This document shows, piece after piece, positions 51,277 to 61,570 of a DNA stretch of 64,000 nt (position 1 is its first letter; each line of letters opens with the position of its first letter). The translations under genes and the position numbers were made by a program. Location of the stretch: the NCBI RefSeq assembly GCF_024267675.1, contig NZ_JALDYX010000010.1, positions 62,001-126,000 of the forward strand, read 5' to 3'. The notes under the pieces were generated by a model. That model did not search any database. It was not told where the DNA came from and saw nothing but the letters and a program-made list of their open reading frames with translations. The stretch comes from Marinobacterium sedimentorum. Lineage in GTDB: Bacteria > Pseudomonadota > Gammaproteobacteria > Pseudomonadales > Balneatricaceae.

Positions 51277-52797
51277 ATGCCTGTCATGAGAGCGGAACTG
51301 CCGGCCACATTATACACGGCGGAACAAAGTCGCGCGCTGGATCAGACTGCCATCGAACAATACGGCCTGCCGGGGTTCAAGCTGATGCAGCGCGCCGGTC
51401 ATGCGACCTTCGCAACCCTGCTGCACCACTGGCCGACACTGCAGTCGCTGACCATTCTGTGTGGCAGCGGCAATAACGGTGGCGATGGCTTTGTGGTTGC
51501 GGGTCTGGCCCATCAGCGCGGCCTTGATGTGCAGCTGCTCTGTGTCGGTGATGACGATTTTGAGCGCAAACTGCGGGGTGAGGCCCTGGACGCCTGGCGC
51601 TGGAGTCTGGCACTGGGGGTGGAAGCCCAGGCCTATACGCCGGAGATCGAGTTGCGCGGTGAGGTGCTGGTGGACGCCATGCTGGGCACCGGCCTTGCCG
51701 GGCCGGTGCGCGGCGCTGCCGAGCGGGCGATCCGGCACTGCAACCGCAGCCCGCAGCCGGTGCTGGCGGTGGATATCCCTTCAGGGCTTTGCAGTGACAC
51801 CGGCGCGGTGCTGGGGCTGGCGGTACGCGCCGCACTGACCATCACCTTTATTGGGCTCAAGCAGGGGCTCTTTACCCATCAGGCGGTGGATTATACCGGC
51901 CAGATAGAGTTTGACGGCCTGCTGGTGCCGGAAGCCGTATATGAGGATGTACCGGTCAGTGCCTTTCGCACCCAGGCGGAGGATCTGGCTCAGGCCTTGG
52001 GTCCTCGGCGCCGCAGCAGTCACAAGGGTGATTCCGGTCATGTCATGATCATTGGGGGTGATCTGGGGTTTGGCGGTGCAGGCATTCTCGCGGCCCAGGC
52101 GGCGTTGCGCAGTGGCGCAGGGCTGGTCTCACTGGCCACCCGGCCTGAATATGCGGCGGCCGCGCTGGCCCGTCAGCCCGAACTGATGGTTCACGGCGTG
52201 AATTCCGGTCAGGATCTGGAGCCGCTGCTGGAACGGGCGGATATCCTGGTGATAGGGCCGGGTCTGGGGCGCAACGCCTGGGGGGATCAGCTGTTGCTGC
52301 AGGCCCTGCAGAGCGACAAGCCCATGGTGGTGGATGCCGATGGGCTGAATCTGCTGGCCGAAAAAAACTGGCTGCACAGTGCGCGCCGCGCCAACTGGAT
52401 ACTGACGCCGCATCCGGGTGAAGCCGCCCGGCTGCTGGCGGATGACGTAGCTGCGGTAAACCAGGACCGATTCGCCTCGGTAGAGCGGTTGCAGGCAAAC
52501 TGCGGTGGCGTTGCGGTGCTCAAGGGCGCGGGAAGCCTGAGCTGCGATGGCGATGCGCTGCATCTGTGCGCGGCGGGCAATCCCGGCATGGCGGTGGGTG
52601 GCATGGGGGATGTGCTGGCCGGTATCATCGGCGGTTTATGGGCGCAGGGGCTCAAGCCCGTCGATGCGGCGCGCCTTGGGGTTTATGTGCACGCCCGCGC
52701 CGGGGATTTGCAGGCCGCCGAGTGCGGCGAGCGCGGCTTGCTGCCGGGAGATCTGCTGCCGCGTATTCAGGCGCTGGTGAGCGGGCGGCAAGAATAA
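51277..52797 (+). CDS. nnr: Bifunctional NAD(P)H-hydrate epimerase / ADP-dependent dehydratase
   Basis: This 506-residue fused repair enzyme (YjeF) has the N-terminal epimerase domain (1-220) with 'CGSGNNGGDGFVVAGLAHQ' near 63, and the C-terminal dehydratase (235-506) with 'GDSGHVMIIGGDLGFGGAG' near 250, 'LTPHPGEAARLLA' near 377 and 'GNPGMAVGGMGDVLAGIIGG' near 432, which positions ADP. Together they convert damaged NAD(P)HX back to NAD(P)H. It starts an apparent run with tsaE and amiB, as in many gammaproteobacteria. Confidence 0.95.
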   Translation: MPVMRAELPATLYTAEQSRALDQTAIEQYGLPGFKLMQRAGHATFATLLHHWPTLQSLTILCGSGNNGGDGFVVAGLAHQRGLDVQLLCVGDDDFERKLRGEALDAWRWSLALGVEAQAYTPEIELRGEVLVDAMLGTGLAGPVRGAAERAIRHCNRSPQPVLAVDIPSGLCSDTGAVLGLAVRAALTITFIGLKQGLFTHQAVDYTGQIEFDGLLVPEAVYEDVPVSAFRTQAEDLAQALGPRRRSSHKGDSGHVMIIGGDLGFGGAGILAAQAALRSGAGLVSLATRPEYAAAALARQPELMVHGVNSGQDLEPLLERADILVIGPGLGRNAWGDQLLLQALQSDKPMVVDADGLNLLAEKNWLHSARRANWILTPHPGEAARLLADDVAAVNQDRFASVERLQANCGGVAVLKGAGSLSCDGDALHLCAAGNPGMAVGGMGDVLAGIIGGLWAQGLKPVDAARLGVYVHARAGDLQAAECGERGLLPGDLLPRIQALVSGRQE

Positions 52798-52848
52798 AGA
52801 TAATCTGACCGAATGTCGGTTCAGGCGAGATGTTAGCGGATCAATACG

Positions 52849-53340
52849 ATGACAGAACAGTTTGTATACGGCGCCCGGGATGAAAGCGCCATGGTGAATT
52901 TTGGCGAGGCGCTGGGGCGGGCCTGTGCCGGACGCGGGGTTATTTTCCTGGAAGGTGATCTGGGGATGGGTAAAACTACGCTGTGTCGCGGGGTTTTGCG
53001 TGCCTATGGCCATCATGGTTCGGTCAAGAGTCCGACCTATACTTTGGTGGAGCCCTATGATCTGGGGGGGCGCAGGTTGTATCATTTCGATCTGTATCGT
53101 CTGGCAGACCCTGAAGAGCTTGAGTATCTGGGGATCAGGGACTATTTCGAAGACGACGACCTCTGTCTGATAGAGTGGCCTCAGCGGGGCGCGGGCTGGT
53201 TGCCGCGGCCGGATCTGGAGGTGGCCATCTCGATTGAAGGTCAGGGGCGCAGTATTGAATGCCATGCACAGACGGCGCGGGGACAGCAGATTCTGGCGTC
53301 TTTGTTAGCGGATAATGACCGGATCGCAAAACAGGGGTGA
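52849..53340 (+). CDS. tsaE: tRNA t6A37 biosynthesis ATPase TsaE
   Basis: The 163-residue P-loop protein works with TsaB/TsaD in threonylcarbamoyl-adenosine formation. Walker A is 'LEGDLGMGKTTLCRGVLRAY' near 36-55, followed by 'SVKSPTYTLVEPYD' and 'LYHFDLYRLADPEELEYLG', the switch-like family segment, and 'LCLIEWPQRGAGWLP'. It lies 51 bases after nnr and overlaps the open amiB frame at its stop (TGA). Confidence 0.94.
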   Translation: MTEQFVYGARDESAMVNFGEALGRACAGRGVIFLEGDLGMGKTTLCRGVLRAYGHHGSVKSPTYTLVEPYDLGGRRLYHFDLYRLADPEELEYLGIRDYFEDDDLCLIEWPQRGAGWLPRPDLEVAISIEGQGRSIECHAQTARGQQILASLLADNDRIAKQG

Positions 53341-53357
53341 CGCGGTTGAGGGGCAGG

Positions 53358-54698
53358 ATGAAGGGGATTTTGGGGCTTCTGGCAGTACTGCTGCTGGGCA
53401 CTCCGGCGATGGCGGCTGAAATCAAGAATGTGCGCATCTGGCTCGCGCCGGATCACACACGTCTGGTGTTTGATCTTTCGGGGCCGGTGAAGCACAGGGT
53501 GTTCAGTCTGGATAACCCCGATCGCCTGGTGGTGGACATGGAAGACTCGCGCCTGCTGGCGAATCTTGATCGATTGGGGCTGCAGGACAGCCCGGTCAGC
53601 AATATGCGGGAGTCGCGCCAGGCCGATGGTACCCAGCGTTTCGTGCTGGATTTGAACAGCAAGGTAAAACCCCGCAGCTTTACGCTGGCGCCCAATGATC
53701 AGTACGGCCACCGGCTGGTACTGGATTTGCTGAAAACAGGTGCCGACAGGCCGGCACCTGCGCCTGTGGAGCAGCCTGCCCAGGTCGCCGGTTCTCCGGG
53801 CGTGTTGCGTGATGTGGTGGTGGCGATCGATGCCGGTCATGGTGGTGAGGATCCCGGCGCACTGGGCCCTGGTGGTCTGCGTGAAAAAGACGTGGTTATT
53901 GCCATCGCCAAGGAAGTGTACCGGCGCCTGGATGCGACGCCTGGCTACAAGCCGGTGATGGTGCGCAAGAGTGACTATTACGTCAGCCTGCGCGGGCGCA
54001 CCAAGCTTGCGCGTGAGCACAACGCCGACCTCTTCGTGTCCATTCATGCCGATGCCTTCAAGGATTCCCGTGCCAATGGCGCCTCTGTCTGGGTGATTTC
54101 GGACCGCGGCGCCACCGGCGAAGTCGGTCGCTGGCTGGCCCAGAAGGAAAACAGTGCGGATGCCATCGGTGGCGTGGTCAGCCTGGATGACAAGGATGAA
54201 GTGCTGGCCGGCGTGCTGCTGGATATGTCCATGACCTTCAGCATGGAAGGCAGTCGCCAGGTCGCTGACCGGGTGCACAAGAACATCGGCAAGTTTGCCC
54301 GCATGCACAAGCCGTTTGTCGAACAGGCGGGTTTCGTGGTGCTGAAATCCCCCGGCATCCCGTCGATTCTGGTGGAAACCGGGTTTATCTCCAACCCCGA
54401 CGAAGCCCGCAAGCTGAAGTCGAGCAAGTACCAGAGTCAGATGGCTGTGGCCATCACCGAGGGTGTGAAGGACTACTTCTGGCACCGGCCGCCGGCCATG
54501 ACACATCTGGCCTACCGCAAGAACGGTGGCGGTCAGCTGGCGTCCCTGTCTGACCGCACGCACAAGGTATCCCGCGGCGATACGCTGTCGGTGATTGCCG
54601 CACGTAATGGTGTGTCCCTTTCGGCGCTGCGCGCCGCCAATGGCCTGTCCAATGACAAGATCCGTATTGGTCAAGTACTCAAAATTCCGTCAAGCTAA
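53358..54698 (+). CDS. amiB: N-acetylmuramoyl-L-alanine amidase AmiB with AMIN and LysM domains
   Basis: The 446-residue exported cell-wall hydrolase splits daughter cells. A signal peptide (1-20, 'TPAMAA') is followed by an AMIN domain (about 22-125), the Zn amidase domain (about 150-375) with 'VAIDAGHGGEDPGALG' (His), 'LREKDVVIAIA' (Glu), 'SIHADAFKDSRANG' (His) and 'VETGFISNPDE' (Glu), and a LysM at the end ('HKVSRGDTLSVIAARNGVSL'). ATG 53358 gives a clean signal peptide; the frame also opens at GTG 53337, coupled to the tsaE stop. Confidence 0.95.
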   Translation: MKGILGLLAVLLLGTPAMAAEIKNVRIWLAPDHTRLVFDLSGPVKHRVFSLDNPDRLVVDMEDSRLLANLDRLGLQDSPVSNMRESRQADGTQRFVLDLNSKVKPRSFTLAPNDQYGHRLVLDLLKTGADRPAPAPVEQPAQVAGSPGVLRDVVVAIDAGHGGEDPGALGPGGLREKDVVIAIAKEVYRRLDATPGYKPVMVRKSDYYVSLRGRTKLAREHNADLFVSIHADAFKDSRANGASVWVISDRGATGEVGRWLAQKENSADAIGGVVSLDDKDEVLAGVLLDMSMTFSMEGSRQVADRVHKNIGKFARMHKPFVEQAGFVVLKSPGIPSILVETGFISNPDEARKLKSSKYQSQMAVAITEGVKDYFWHRPPAMTHLAYRKNGGGQLASLSDRTHKVSRGDTLSVIAARNGVSLSALRAANGLSNDKIRIGQVLKIPSS

Positions 54699-54773
54699 GG
54701 GGCTGCACGGATCAGGTCACAGCGGTCTCTTGTGGTCTGATCAGAGGCTCCCTAACCGGTAATGCATTTGTCT

Positions 54774-56711
54774 ATGTCACGAATACAGTTGCTGTCGCCG
54801 CGTCTGGCCAACCAGATTGCGGCCGGCGAAGTGGTTGAACGCCCGGCTTCGGTCGTCAAGGAACTGCTGGAAAACAGCCTCGACGCCGGTGCCACCCAGA
54901 TCGAGATTGATGTCGAGCAGGGTGGCATGAAACTGATTCGCCTGCGGGATAACGGCGGCGGTATCGAGGAGGAGGATCTGCCGCTGGCGCTCAGCCGTCA
55001 TGCGACCTCCAAGATACTGGTGCTTGAGGATCTCGAGGCGGTCAATAGTCTTGGCTTTCGCGGCGAGGCGCTGGCCAGTATCAGCTCGGTATCCCGTCTT
55101 ACCCTTACCTCGCGTCGCAGCGATGCGCCCAGTGCCTGGCAGGTGCAGACCGAGGGGCGGGACATGGAGCCGGTGGTCAGCCCCGCAGCGCATCCGCAGG
55201 GGACCTGTGTCGAGGTACGGGATCTATTCTTCAACACCCCGGCGCGGCGCAAGTTCATGCGCACCGAGCAGACCGAATTCAAGCATCTGGAAGAGGTGGT
55301 CAAGCGCCTGGCGCTGAGCCGTTCCGATGTGTCCTTTCAGTTGCGTCACAATGGTCGTGTGATACATCAGCTGCGCCCCGCGCGCACCGAGCAGGACCAT
55401 GAGCGGCGCATATCGTCGGTCTGTGGTCCGGCCTTTATCGATCAGGCCCTGTCGCTGGACATGTGCGCCGAGGCCAGTGGTCTGCGGCTCTGGGGCTGGA
55501 TGGGGTTGCCGACCTTTTCCCGCAGTCAGACGGATCTGCAGTACTTCTTCGTCAATGGTCGCATTATCCGTGACAAGCTGGTGGCCCATGCGGTGCGTCA
55601 GGCCTATCAGGATGTGCTCTTTCATGGCCGTCATCCGGCCTTTGTGCTCTATCTGGAGCTGGACCCGCGGCTGGTGGATGTGAACGTGCATCCCACCAAG
55701 CACGAGGTGCGCTTTCGAGAAGGGCGACTGGTGCATGACTTTATCTTTCGCACACTGCATCGGGTTATCGCTGATGTACGCCCAGAAGGCGCCGTTGCGC
55801 CCGTCGCCAGGTCGCAGGATGGCGGCCCAGTATTGGCTGGCCAGACACCCGGCAACCCAGGTTCCAATGCGCAGCAGTTCGAACAGGGGCGCATGCCCCT
55901 CACTCAGGCGCCGCTGGGTGGCTCTGCGGCTGTTGAATCGTCCCCGGGGGCGGGTTTTGCAAACGACTACCGTCCGGCAGGCCCGTCGCTGGGGGCGGTG
56001 CGGGATCAGATCAGTGGCTACGGTGCCCTGCACGTGCCGGCCAATGGCAGTGGCGGCTTTGGTGCCCCTGATGGCAATGGCATGCAGGGTGCGGCGCTGG
56101 CCGCAGCCCAGGCTCAGGGCGAGGTGGCGCCGCCGCTGGGTTACGCCCTGGCTCATTTGCACGGAATCTATATTCTGGCTCAGAACGAGCAGGGGCTGGT
56201 GCTGGTCGACATGCACGCGGCCCACGAGCGCATTGTGTATGAACGCATGAAACAGGCCTACGAAACCGAGGTGGTGCGCTCGCAGCCGCTGCTGGTGCCG
56301 CTGAGCATGGCAGTCAGCCAGAATGAGGCGGACTGTGCCGAGGAGCAGTCGGCGGTGTTTCAGCGTCTGGGGTTTGAGCTGTCCCGCATGGGGGAGGAGA
56401 GTCTGGTAGTGCGTCAGGTGCCGGTCTCGCTGGCCAGGGGCAATATCGAGCAGCTGATCCGTGATGTGCTGTCGGACATGATCACCTACGGCCAGAGCCA
56501 GCGTATTGAAAACCATATCAACGAGCTGCTGGCGACCATGGCCTGCCATGGCGCCGTGCGTGCCAATCGCCAGCTCAGCGTGCCCGAGATGAACGGTCTG
56601 CTGCGTGATATGGAAATAACCGAGCGCAGCGGGCAGTGCAACCACGGTCGTCCGACCTGGACGCAGCTGTCGCTGAACGAGCTCGACAAGCTGTTTTTGC
56701 GGGGGCGCTAG
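54774..56711 (+). CDS. mutL: DNA mismatch repair protein MutL, with endonuclease-type motif
   Basis: The 645-residue protein has a GHKL ATPase N-terminus: '[20 protein letters not shown]', '[19 protein letters not shown]', '[14 protein letters not shown]'. A Gly/Pro-rich linker spans about 335-455. The C-terminal dimer domain carries '[12 protein letters not shown]', fitting the D-x-H-A-x2-E-x4-E nicking motif (Met for Gln), and the partner motifs '[13 protein letters not shown]' and 'QCNHGRPTW'. This implies a nicking MutL, as in Pseudomonas, not the MutH-dependent E. coli type. Start choice between 54762 and 54774 is open; the latter gives MSRIQLL. Confidence 0.94.
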   Translation: MSRIQLLSPRLANQIAAGEVVERPASVVKELLENSLDAGATQIEIDVEQGGMKLIRLRDNGGGIEEEDLPLALSRHATSKILVLEDLEAVNSLGFRGEALASISSVSRLTLTSRRSDAPSAWQVQTEGRDMEPVVSPAAHPQGTCVEVRDLFFNTPARRKFMRTEQTEFKHLEEVVKRLALSRSDVSFQLRHNGRVIHQLRPARTEQDHERRISSVCGPAFIDQALSLDMCAEASGLRLWGWMGLPTFSRSQTDLQYFFVNGRIIRDKLVAHAVRQAYQDVLFHGRHPAFVLYLELDPRLVDVNVHPTKHEVRFREGRLVHDFIFRTLHRVIADVRPEGAVAPVARSQDGGPVLAGQTPGNPGSNAQQFEQGRMPLTQAPLGGSAAVESSPGAGFANDYRPAGPSLGAVRDQISGYGALHVPANGSGGFGAPDGNGMQGAALAAAQAQGEVAPPLGYALAHLHGIYILAQNEQGLVLVDMHAAHERIVYERMKQAYETEVVRSQPLLVPLSMAVSQNEADCAEEQSAVFQRLGFELSRMGEESLVVRQVPVSLARGNIEQLIRDVLSDMITYGQSQRIENHINELLATMACHGAVRANRQLSVPEMNGLLRDMEITERSGQCNHGRPTWTQLSLNELDKLFLRGR

Positions 56712-56715
56712 AGCC

Positions 56716-57678
56716 ATGACAGAACACCCGACTGAGGCGGAATCCGGGCTGCCGCCGGCCATCTTTCTGATGGGGCCGACCGCTGCGGGCAAGACCGCCC
56801 TGGCAATGGAGCTGCATGATCGTCTGCCCTGCGACATTATCAGCGTCGATTCGGCGCTGATCTATCGCGGCATGGACATAGGTACCGCCAAGCCCAGTGC
56901 CGCCGAGCTGGCGCGCTACCCACATCGGCTGGTTGATATTCGCGGGCCGGAGCAGAGCTATTCGGCGGCGGAGTTCCGTGAGGATGCGTTGGCAGAAATG
57001 GCAAGGATCACGGCCGCCGGGCGTATTCCGTTGCTGGTGGGTGGCACCATGATGTATTTCAACGCCCTGCAGCAGGGGCTTGCCAAGATGCCGGAAGCCG
57101 ATCCGGTGCTGCGGGCGAGGCTGGAGGAAGAGGCGCGGCAGCAGGGCTGGCCTGCCATGCACAAGCGTTTGGCCGAGGTCGACCCGCAGGCGGCTGCGCG
57201 CCTCAAGCCCAATGATTCGCAGCGGGTGCAGCGGGCACTGGAGGTGTTTGAGTTGAGTGGTCGGCCCATGAGCGAACATTGGCGCGAGCAGGAACAGACT
57301 GCTTTGCCCTACCAGGTGCATTCCTTTGCCGTAATGCCACCGGAACGGGCCCTGCTGCACCAGCGCATCGAGCAGCGTTTTCTGCTTATGTTGGAACTTG
57401 GGCTGGTGGATGAAGTCGAACGCGTGCTCTGGTCGCGGGGCGATCTTGAACTGTCGCACCCGTCGGTGCGTTGTGTCGGCTACCGCCAGGTATGGGAATA
57501 TCTGGCCGGGCGCTGGGACTATGAAACCATGGTGTTCAAGGGTATCGTAGCCACCCGGCAGCTGGCAAAACGCCAGATTACCTGGCTGCGCAGTTGGGAT
57601 GATTTGCGCTGGCTACAGACGAATGATCGGCAGTTGGTATCTAAAGCCTTGAAATTAGTAGAGTCAGCCATTATATAA
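56716..57678 (+). CDS. miaA: tRNA dimethylallyltransferase MiaA
   Basis: The 320-residue enzyme adds a dimethylallyl group to A37 of tRNAs reading UNN codons. The P-loop is '[20 protein letters not shown]' near 19-38, followed by '[19 protein letters not shown]' (catalytic Asp/substrate site), '[14 protein letters not shown]' and '[20 protein letters not shown]'. It begins four bases after the mutL stop. The mutL-miaA-hfq-hflX-hflK-hflC order is conserved in gammaproteobacteria. Confidence 0.96.
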   Translation: MTEHPTEAESGLPPAIFLMGPTAAGKTALAMELHDRLPCDIISVDSALIYRGMDIGTAKPSAAELARYPHRLVDIRGPEQSYSAAEFREDALAEMARITAAGRIPLLVGGTMMYFNALQQGLAKMPEADPVLRARLEEEARQQGWPAMHKRLAEVDPQAAARLKPNDSQRVQRALEVFELSGRPMSEHWREQEQTALPYQVHSFAVMPPERALLHQRIEQRFLLMLELGLVDEVERVLWSRGDLELSHPSVRCVGYRQVWEYLAGRWDYETMVFKGIVATRQLAKRQITWLRSWDDLRWLQTNDRQLVSKALKLVESAII

Positions 57679-57799
57679 TGTTCGGCTGGCGCGCAATTGC
57701 AGTGGTATGGATGGCGGTCGGAAGGCGGGGCTTTGAAGGGGGATCTTTACGAAGTCCTGACCCGAATAAACTATAACGATTTTCTGGAAGGAGTTTGCA

Positions 57800-58039
57800 A
57801 TGTCAAAAGGGCAGTCTTTACAAGACCCTTATCTAAACGTTCTGCGCAAGGAGCGTGTGCCAGTTTCCATTTTCCTGGTGAATGGTATCAAACTGCAGGG
57901 GCAGATCGAATCTTTCGATCAGTTTGTCATCCTGTTGAAAAATACCGTCAGCCAGATGGTTTACAAGCATGCGATATCTACAGTCGTTCCTGCCCGTCCG
58001 GTGAAATTGCCGCAGGCCGACGAGAAACAGCCGGACTGA
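57800..58039 (+). CDS. hfq: RNA chaperone Hfq
   Basis: The 79-residue protein forms hexameric rings that pair small RNAs with mRNAs. It is nearly textbook: '[20 protein letters not shown]', the Sm1 motif '[20 protein letters not shown]' and the Sm2 '[10 protein letters not shown]'. The C-terminal tail is very short. GGAAGGAGTTTGCA precedes the ATG. There are 121 bases between miaA and hfq, where a separate promoter is likely. Confidence 0.97.
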   Translation: MSKGQSLQDPYLNVLRKERVPVSIFLVNGIKLQGQIESFDQFVILLKNTVSQMVYKHAISTVVPARPVKLPQADEKQPD

Positions 58040-58046
58040 GGTCATA

Positions 58047-59345
58047 TTGTTTTTTGAACGACCCAAGTCTGGAGAGAAGGCCGTTCTCGTGCACATCGAT
58101 TTCGGTGACGAGAGCAAGGCTGAAAGTCCCCAGGAGCTTGAAGAGCTCGCACTCTCGGCAGGCGCGGATCCGGTGGAATTTCTCATCGGCAGTCGCGCCA
58201 AGCCGAGTTCCAAATTTTTTATTGGCACAGGCAAACTGGCCGAGCTGATCGAACTCGTGACGCTGCATGAAGCAGAGATCGTCATTTTCAATCATGCCCT
58301 GTCGCCGTCCCAGGAACGCAATCTTGAGCAGCAACTCAAGTGTCGGGTGCTGGATCGAACCGGCCTGATACTGGATATCTTTGCTCAGCGTGCCCGTACC
58401 CACGAGGGCAAGCTACAGGTCGAGCTGGCACAGCTCGATCATATGTCGACCCGTCTGGTGCGTGGCTGGACCCATCTTGAGCGTCAAAAAGGCGGGATAG
58501 GTCTGCGTGGCCCGGGTGAAACTCAGCTTGAAACCGATCGCCGGTTGTTGCGCGCGCGGATGAAAAGTATCGTCAAGCGGCTTGACCGGGTACGCCGTCA
58601 GCGTGATCAGGGTCGCCGTGCGCGACAGCGCGCCGAGGTGCCGACCGTATCATTGGTGGGTTATACCAATGCGGGCAAGTCGACACTGTTTAACCGTCTG
58701 ACCGAGTCCTGCGTTTATGTGGCCGATCAGCTGTTTGCAACCCTGGATCCGACGCTGCGCAAGATTCAGCTGGCGGATGTGGGGCCTGCGATCCTGGCGG
58801 ATACAGTCGGTTTTATCCGGCATCTGCCGCACAAGCTGGTCGAGGCATTTCGTGCCACCTTGCAGGAAACCGCTGAAGCGGATCTGCTGCTGCATGTGAT
58901 CGACTGCTACGACGATGAGCGTGGCGGGCATATCGAACAGGTCAAGCATGTACTGCAGGAAATCGGTGCCAGCGAAGTGCCTGTGCTGGAGGTCTACAAC
59001 AAGATCGACATGCTGGATGGGCAGGAAGCCCGCATCGACCGTGATGACGAGGGTCGGCCGTGGCGCGTCTGGGTGTCTGCGGTCACGGGTGAGGGTAGCG
59101 AGCTGCTCTACCAGGCGGTGAGCGAGCGATTGTCAGATGATATTTTCCATCAGACGCTGAACCTGCCCGCCAGTGCCGGCCAGCTACGGGCACAGCTTTA
59201 TGCGCTCAATGCGGTATTGCGTGAAAGTGTTGATGCCTCCGGGCAGATGCAGGTTGAAGTCCGATTGCAGAAGAAAGACTTGTTGCGGCTGCTCAGTCGG
59301 CTCGGGATTCCATCCGAGTCGTATCTGATGCAGGCTGCGTCTTGA
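58047..59345 (+). CDS. hflX: Ribosome-splitting GTPase HflX
   Basis: The 432-residue GTPase has an N-terminal HflX domain (about 20-185, 'GLRGPGETQLETDRRLLRAR') and a G domain: G1 'GYTNAGKSTLFNRLTES' near 207, G3 'LADTVGFIRHLPHKLVEAFR' near 250 and G4 'VYNKIDML' near 315. It rescues stalled ribosomes under stress. The start is TTG 58047 after GAGGTCATA, a start also used by Pseudomonas hflX; no ATG gives the conserved 'FFERP' opening. Confidence 0.94.
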   Translation: MFFERPKSGEKAVLVHIDFGDESKAESPQELEELALSAGADPVEFLIGSRAKPSSKFFIGTGKLAELIELVTLHEAEIVIFNHALSPSQERNLEQQLKCRVLDRTGLILDIFAQRARTHEGKLQVELAQLDHMSTRLVRGWTHLERQKGGIGLRGPGETQLETDRRLLRARMKSIVKRLDRVRRQRDQGRRARQRAEVPTVSLVGYTNAGKSTLFNRLTESCVYVADQLFATLDPTLRKIQLADVGPAILADTVGFIRHLPHKLVEAFRATLQETAEADLLLHVIDCYDDERGGHIEQVKHVLQEIGASEVPVLEVYNKIDMLDGQEARIDRDDEGRPWRVWVSAVTGEGSELLYQAVSERLSDDIFHQTLNLPASAGQLRAQLYALNAVLRESVDASGQMQVEVRLQKKDLLRLLSRLGIPSESYLMQAAS

Positions 59346-59429
59346 GAAACTTGACTCAGGCTTGCGTTGGCCCCTGTGGCTATCTACAATTTTTTGAGTT
59401 GAATCAAGCGTTTTCTAACGGAGAGCACT

Positions 59430-60623
59430 ATGGCTTGGAATGAGCCCGGCGGGAATGGGGACGGTAAAAACCATGATCCCTGGAATGGCGACAAGCGTGG
59501 CGGACCTAAGGGTGGTGGGGATCAGGGGCCGCCTGATCTCGACGAAGCGCTGCGCAAGCTGCAGGACAAGCTGAACAGCATCTTCGGCAAGGTAAACACA
59601 GGCGGTGGCGGCGGCGGTGGCGGTGCTTCGTCATCTGGCTCCGGCTTCCTGTGGGTGCTGCTGGTTGTGGTCGTGCTGGCGTGGGCGGGTATGGGTTTCT
59701 ATACCGTCGATCAGCAGGAGCGCGGCGTGGTGCTGCGCCTGGGTAAGTACTACGACACGGTTAACCCGGGTCTGCAGTGGAACCCGCCGATGATTGACGA
59801 TGTCACCAAGGTCAATGTGACCCGGGTGCGTACGCTGGATCACCGTGCTCTGATGCTGACTGAAGACGAGAACATCGTTGATATTGATGTGACCGTGCAG
59901 TATCTGATCATTGATCCCAAGGCCTACCGGCTGAACGTGCGTGACCCTGAAGGCAGTCTGGCAAATGCGTCCGAATCTGCGCTGCGCCAGGTCGTCGGCA
60001 GCTCGGAAATGCATTCCTTGCTGACCGAAGGCCGTGAGGCGCTCGGCTTTGCCGTACTGGATCGTCTGCAGGGTTACATGCAGAGCTATGGTACGGGGCT
60101 GAGCATCTCCAAGATCAACGTCAAGAATGCCCAGGCGCCGAGTCAGGTGCAGGACGCATTCGATGACGTGATCAAGGCGCGGGAAGACGAGCAGCGTGTC
60201 AAGAACGAGGCTGAATCCTACGCCAATGGCATAGTACCGGAGGCGCGCGGTGAAGCGCAGCGCATGCTGGAAGAGGCCAACGCCTATCGTGAAGAAGTAC
60301 TGGCTCGGGCGGATGGTGAAGCCAAGCGATTCATCGCTCTGCTGGGCGAGTATCGCAAGGCTCCGGAAGTTATGCGTGAGCGTCTGTATCTGGACATGAT
60401 GCAGTCCGTGCTGGAGAACAACCCGAAAGTCCTGATCGACGTTGAGGGTGGTAATAACATGATGTATCTGCCGCTGGACAAGTTGATGCAGAACAGCAAC
60501 GAGCGTCGCGACTCAAGCCGCGCTACGCGCCTGGATGATCAGGGTCTTCGCGAACTGACGGACAAGGTAGTTGATGAGATGCGTGTGCGCCAGAGTACCG
60601 TTACGCGTAGGGAGGGCCGGTAA
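59430..60623 (+). CDS. hflK: FtsH-regulating membrane protein HflK
   Basis: The 397-residue SPFH/band-7 protein has a Gly-rich cytoplasmic head ('MAWNEPGGNGDGKNHDPWNG'), a membrane helix near 71-93 and a large periplasmic SPFH domain: 'DQQERGVVLRLGKYYDTVNP' and, further on, 'EARGEAQRMLEEANAYREEV' in the coiled coil. With HflC it forms a cage around FtsH. Its TAA shares one base with the hflC ATG (TAATG). Confidence 0.96.
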   Translation: MAWNEPGGNGDGKNHDPWNGDKRGGPKGGGDQGPPDLDEALRKLQDKLNSIFGKVNTGGGGGGGGASSSGSGFLWVLLVVVVLAWAGMGFYTVDQQERGVVLRLGKYYDTVNPGLQWNPPMIDDVTKVNVTRVRTLDHRALMLTEDENIVDIDVTVQYLIIDPKAYRLNVRDPEGSLANASESALRQVVGSSEMHSLLTEGREALGFAVLDRLQGYMQSYGTGLSISKINVKNAQAPSQVQDAFDDVIKAREDEQRVKNEAESYANGIVPEARGEAQRMLEEANAYREEVLARADGEAKRFIALLGEYRKAPEVMRERLYLDMMQSVLENNPKVLIDVEGGNNMMYLPLDKLMQNSNERRDSSRATRLDDQGLRELTDKVVDEMRVRQSTVTRREGR

Positions 60624-61498
60624 TGAAGCCTAGATCAATGCTTGTACTGGTCCTGCTGTTGCTGGTGTTCATGGTGGGGTCCAAGTCGGTGTATATCATC
60701 AGCGAAACCGAGCGTGCCGTACTGCTGCGCTTCGGTGAGATCGTCAATGATGATGTCACCCCTGGCCTGCATTTCAAGGTGCCTTTCGTCAACGTGGTGC
60801 GCAAGTTCGATGGCCGCCTGCTGACGCTGGACGCACGCCCGCAGTCGTTCCTGACGCTGGAGAAAAAGCGTCTGATCGTGGATGCCTTTATCAAGTGGCG
60901 CATCAAGGATGTCGGCAAGTACTATACGGCGACCTCGGGTGACGAGTTCCGCGCCGGTGATGTGCTGCTGACCCGTGTGGAAAACGAACTGCGTAACCAG
61001 TTTGGTGCCCGTACGCTGAATCAGGTGGTTTCCGGTGAGCGTGAAGAGCTGATGGAGAAGGTGATCCAGCAGCTTAGTCAGATCGCACAGGCTGAGCTGG
61101 GTATCAATGTCATCGACGTGCGCGTCAAACGCGTTGAGCTGCCGCCCGAAGTATCGGAGTCGGTATACCAGCGCATGCGTACCGAGCGTGAGCGTGAAGC
61201 GCGCGAGTTGCGTTCGCGAGGCAAGGAACTGGCCGAGGGTATCCGGGCTGATGCGGATCGTCAGGTGACTGTCGTCAAGGCAAACGCCTACCGCGAAGCT
61301 GAGGAAACACGAGGCGAGGGCGATGCGTCCGCTGCCCGTGTCTATGCCGAAGCCTTTAATCGGGATCCGGAGTTCTACTCCTTCTCTCGCAGTCTGTCGG
61401 CCTACCGGTCATCATTCAGCGGCGAGAGTGGTGATGTGCTCCTGCTCAAACCTGACAGCGACTTCTTCAAGTATCTGTCCAAACCTACAGGGCCCTGA
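60623..61498 (+). CDS. hflC: FtsH-regulating membrane protein HflC
   Basis: The 291-residue partner of HflK has an N-terminal anchor helix ('MLVLVLLLLVFMVGSKSVYI') and then a band-7 domain with 'ISETERAVLLRFGEIVNDDV' and a long coiled coil 'MRTEREREARELRSRGKELA'. 'EAFNRDPEFYSFSRSLSAYR' near residue 250 is the HflC signature. It is coupled to hflK by overlap. Hairpins and a terminator follow. Confidence 0.96.
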   Translation: MKPRSMLVLVLLLLVFMVGSKSVYIISETERAVLLRFGEIVNDDVTPGLHFKVPFVNVVRKFDGRLLTLDARPQSFLTLEKKRLIVDAFIKWRIKDVGKYYTATSGDEFRAGDVLLTRVENELRNQFGARTLNQVVSGEREELMEKVIQQLSQIAQAELGINVIDVRVKRVELPPEVSESVYQRMRTEREREARELRSRGKELAEGIRADADRQVTVVKANAYREAEETRGEGDASAARVYAEAFNRDPEFYSFSRSLSAYRSSFSGESGDVLLLKPDSDFFKYLSKPTGP

Positions 61499-61525
61499 TT
61501 CGACCCTGATAAGGTTGTAATGCAG

Positions 61526-61555
61526 CGGAACGGGTGCAAATTTACACCCGTTCCG
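61526..61555 (+). other. Perfect 11-pair hairpin after hflC
   Basis: CGGAACGGGTG (61526-61536) pairs with CACCCGTTCCG (61545-61555) around CAAATTTA, without a T-run. It lies 16 bases before the true terminator and may protect the 3' end or be the first of a double terminator. Confidence 0.7.
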
Positions 61556-61570
61556 TGCTAGAATCCGCAC

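Noticed and set aside
53241..54674. A 477-codon open frame on the minus strand
   Set aside because: Antisense to amiB, with no family features; the amiB reading has complete catalytic motifs and a signal peptide.
57697..58248. A 183-codon plus-strand frame covering hfq in another phase
   Set aside because: hfq and hflX in the correct frames account for this DNA.
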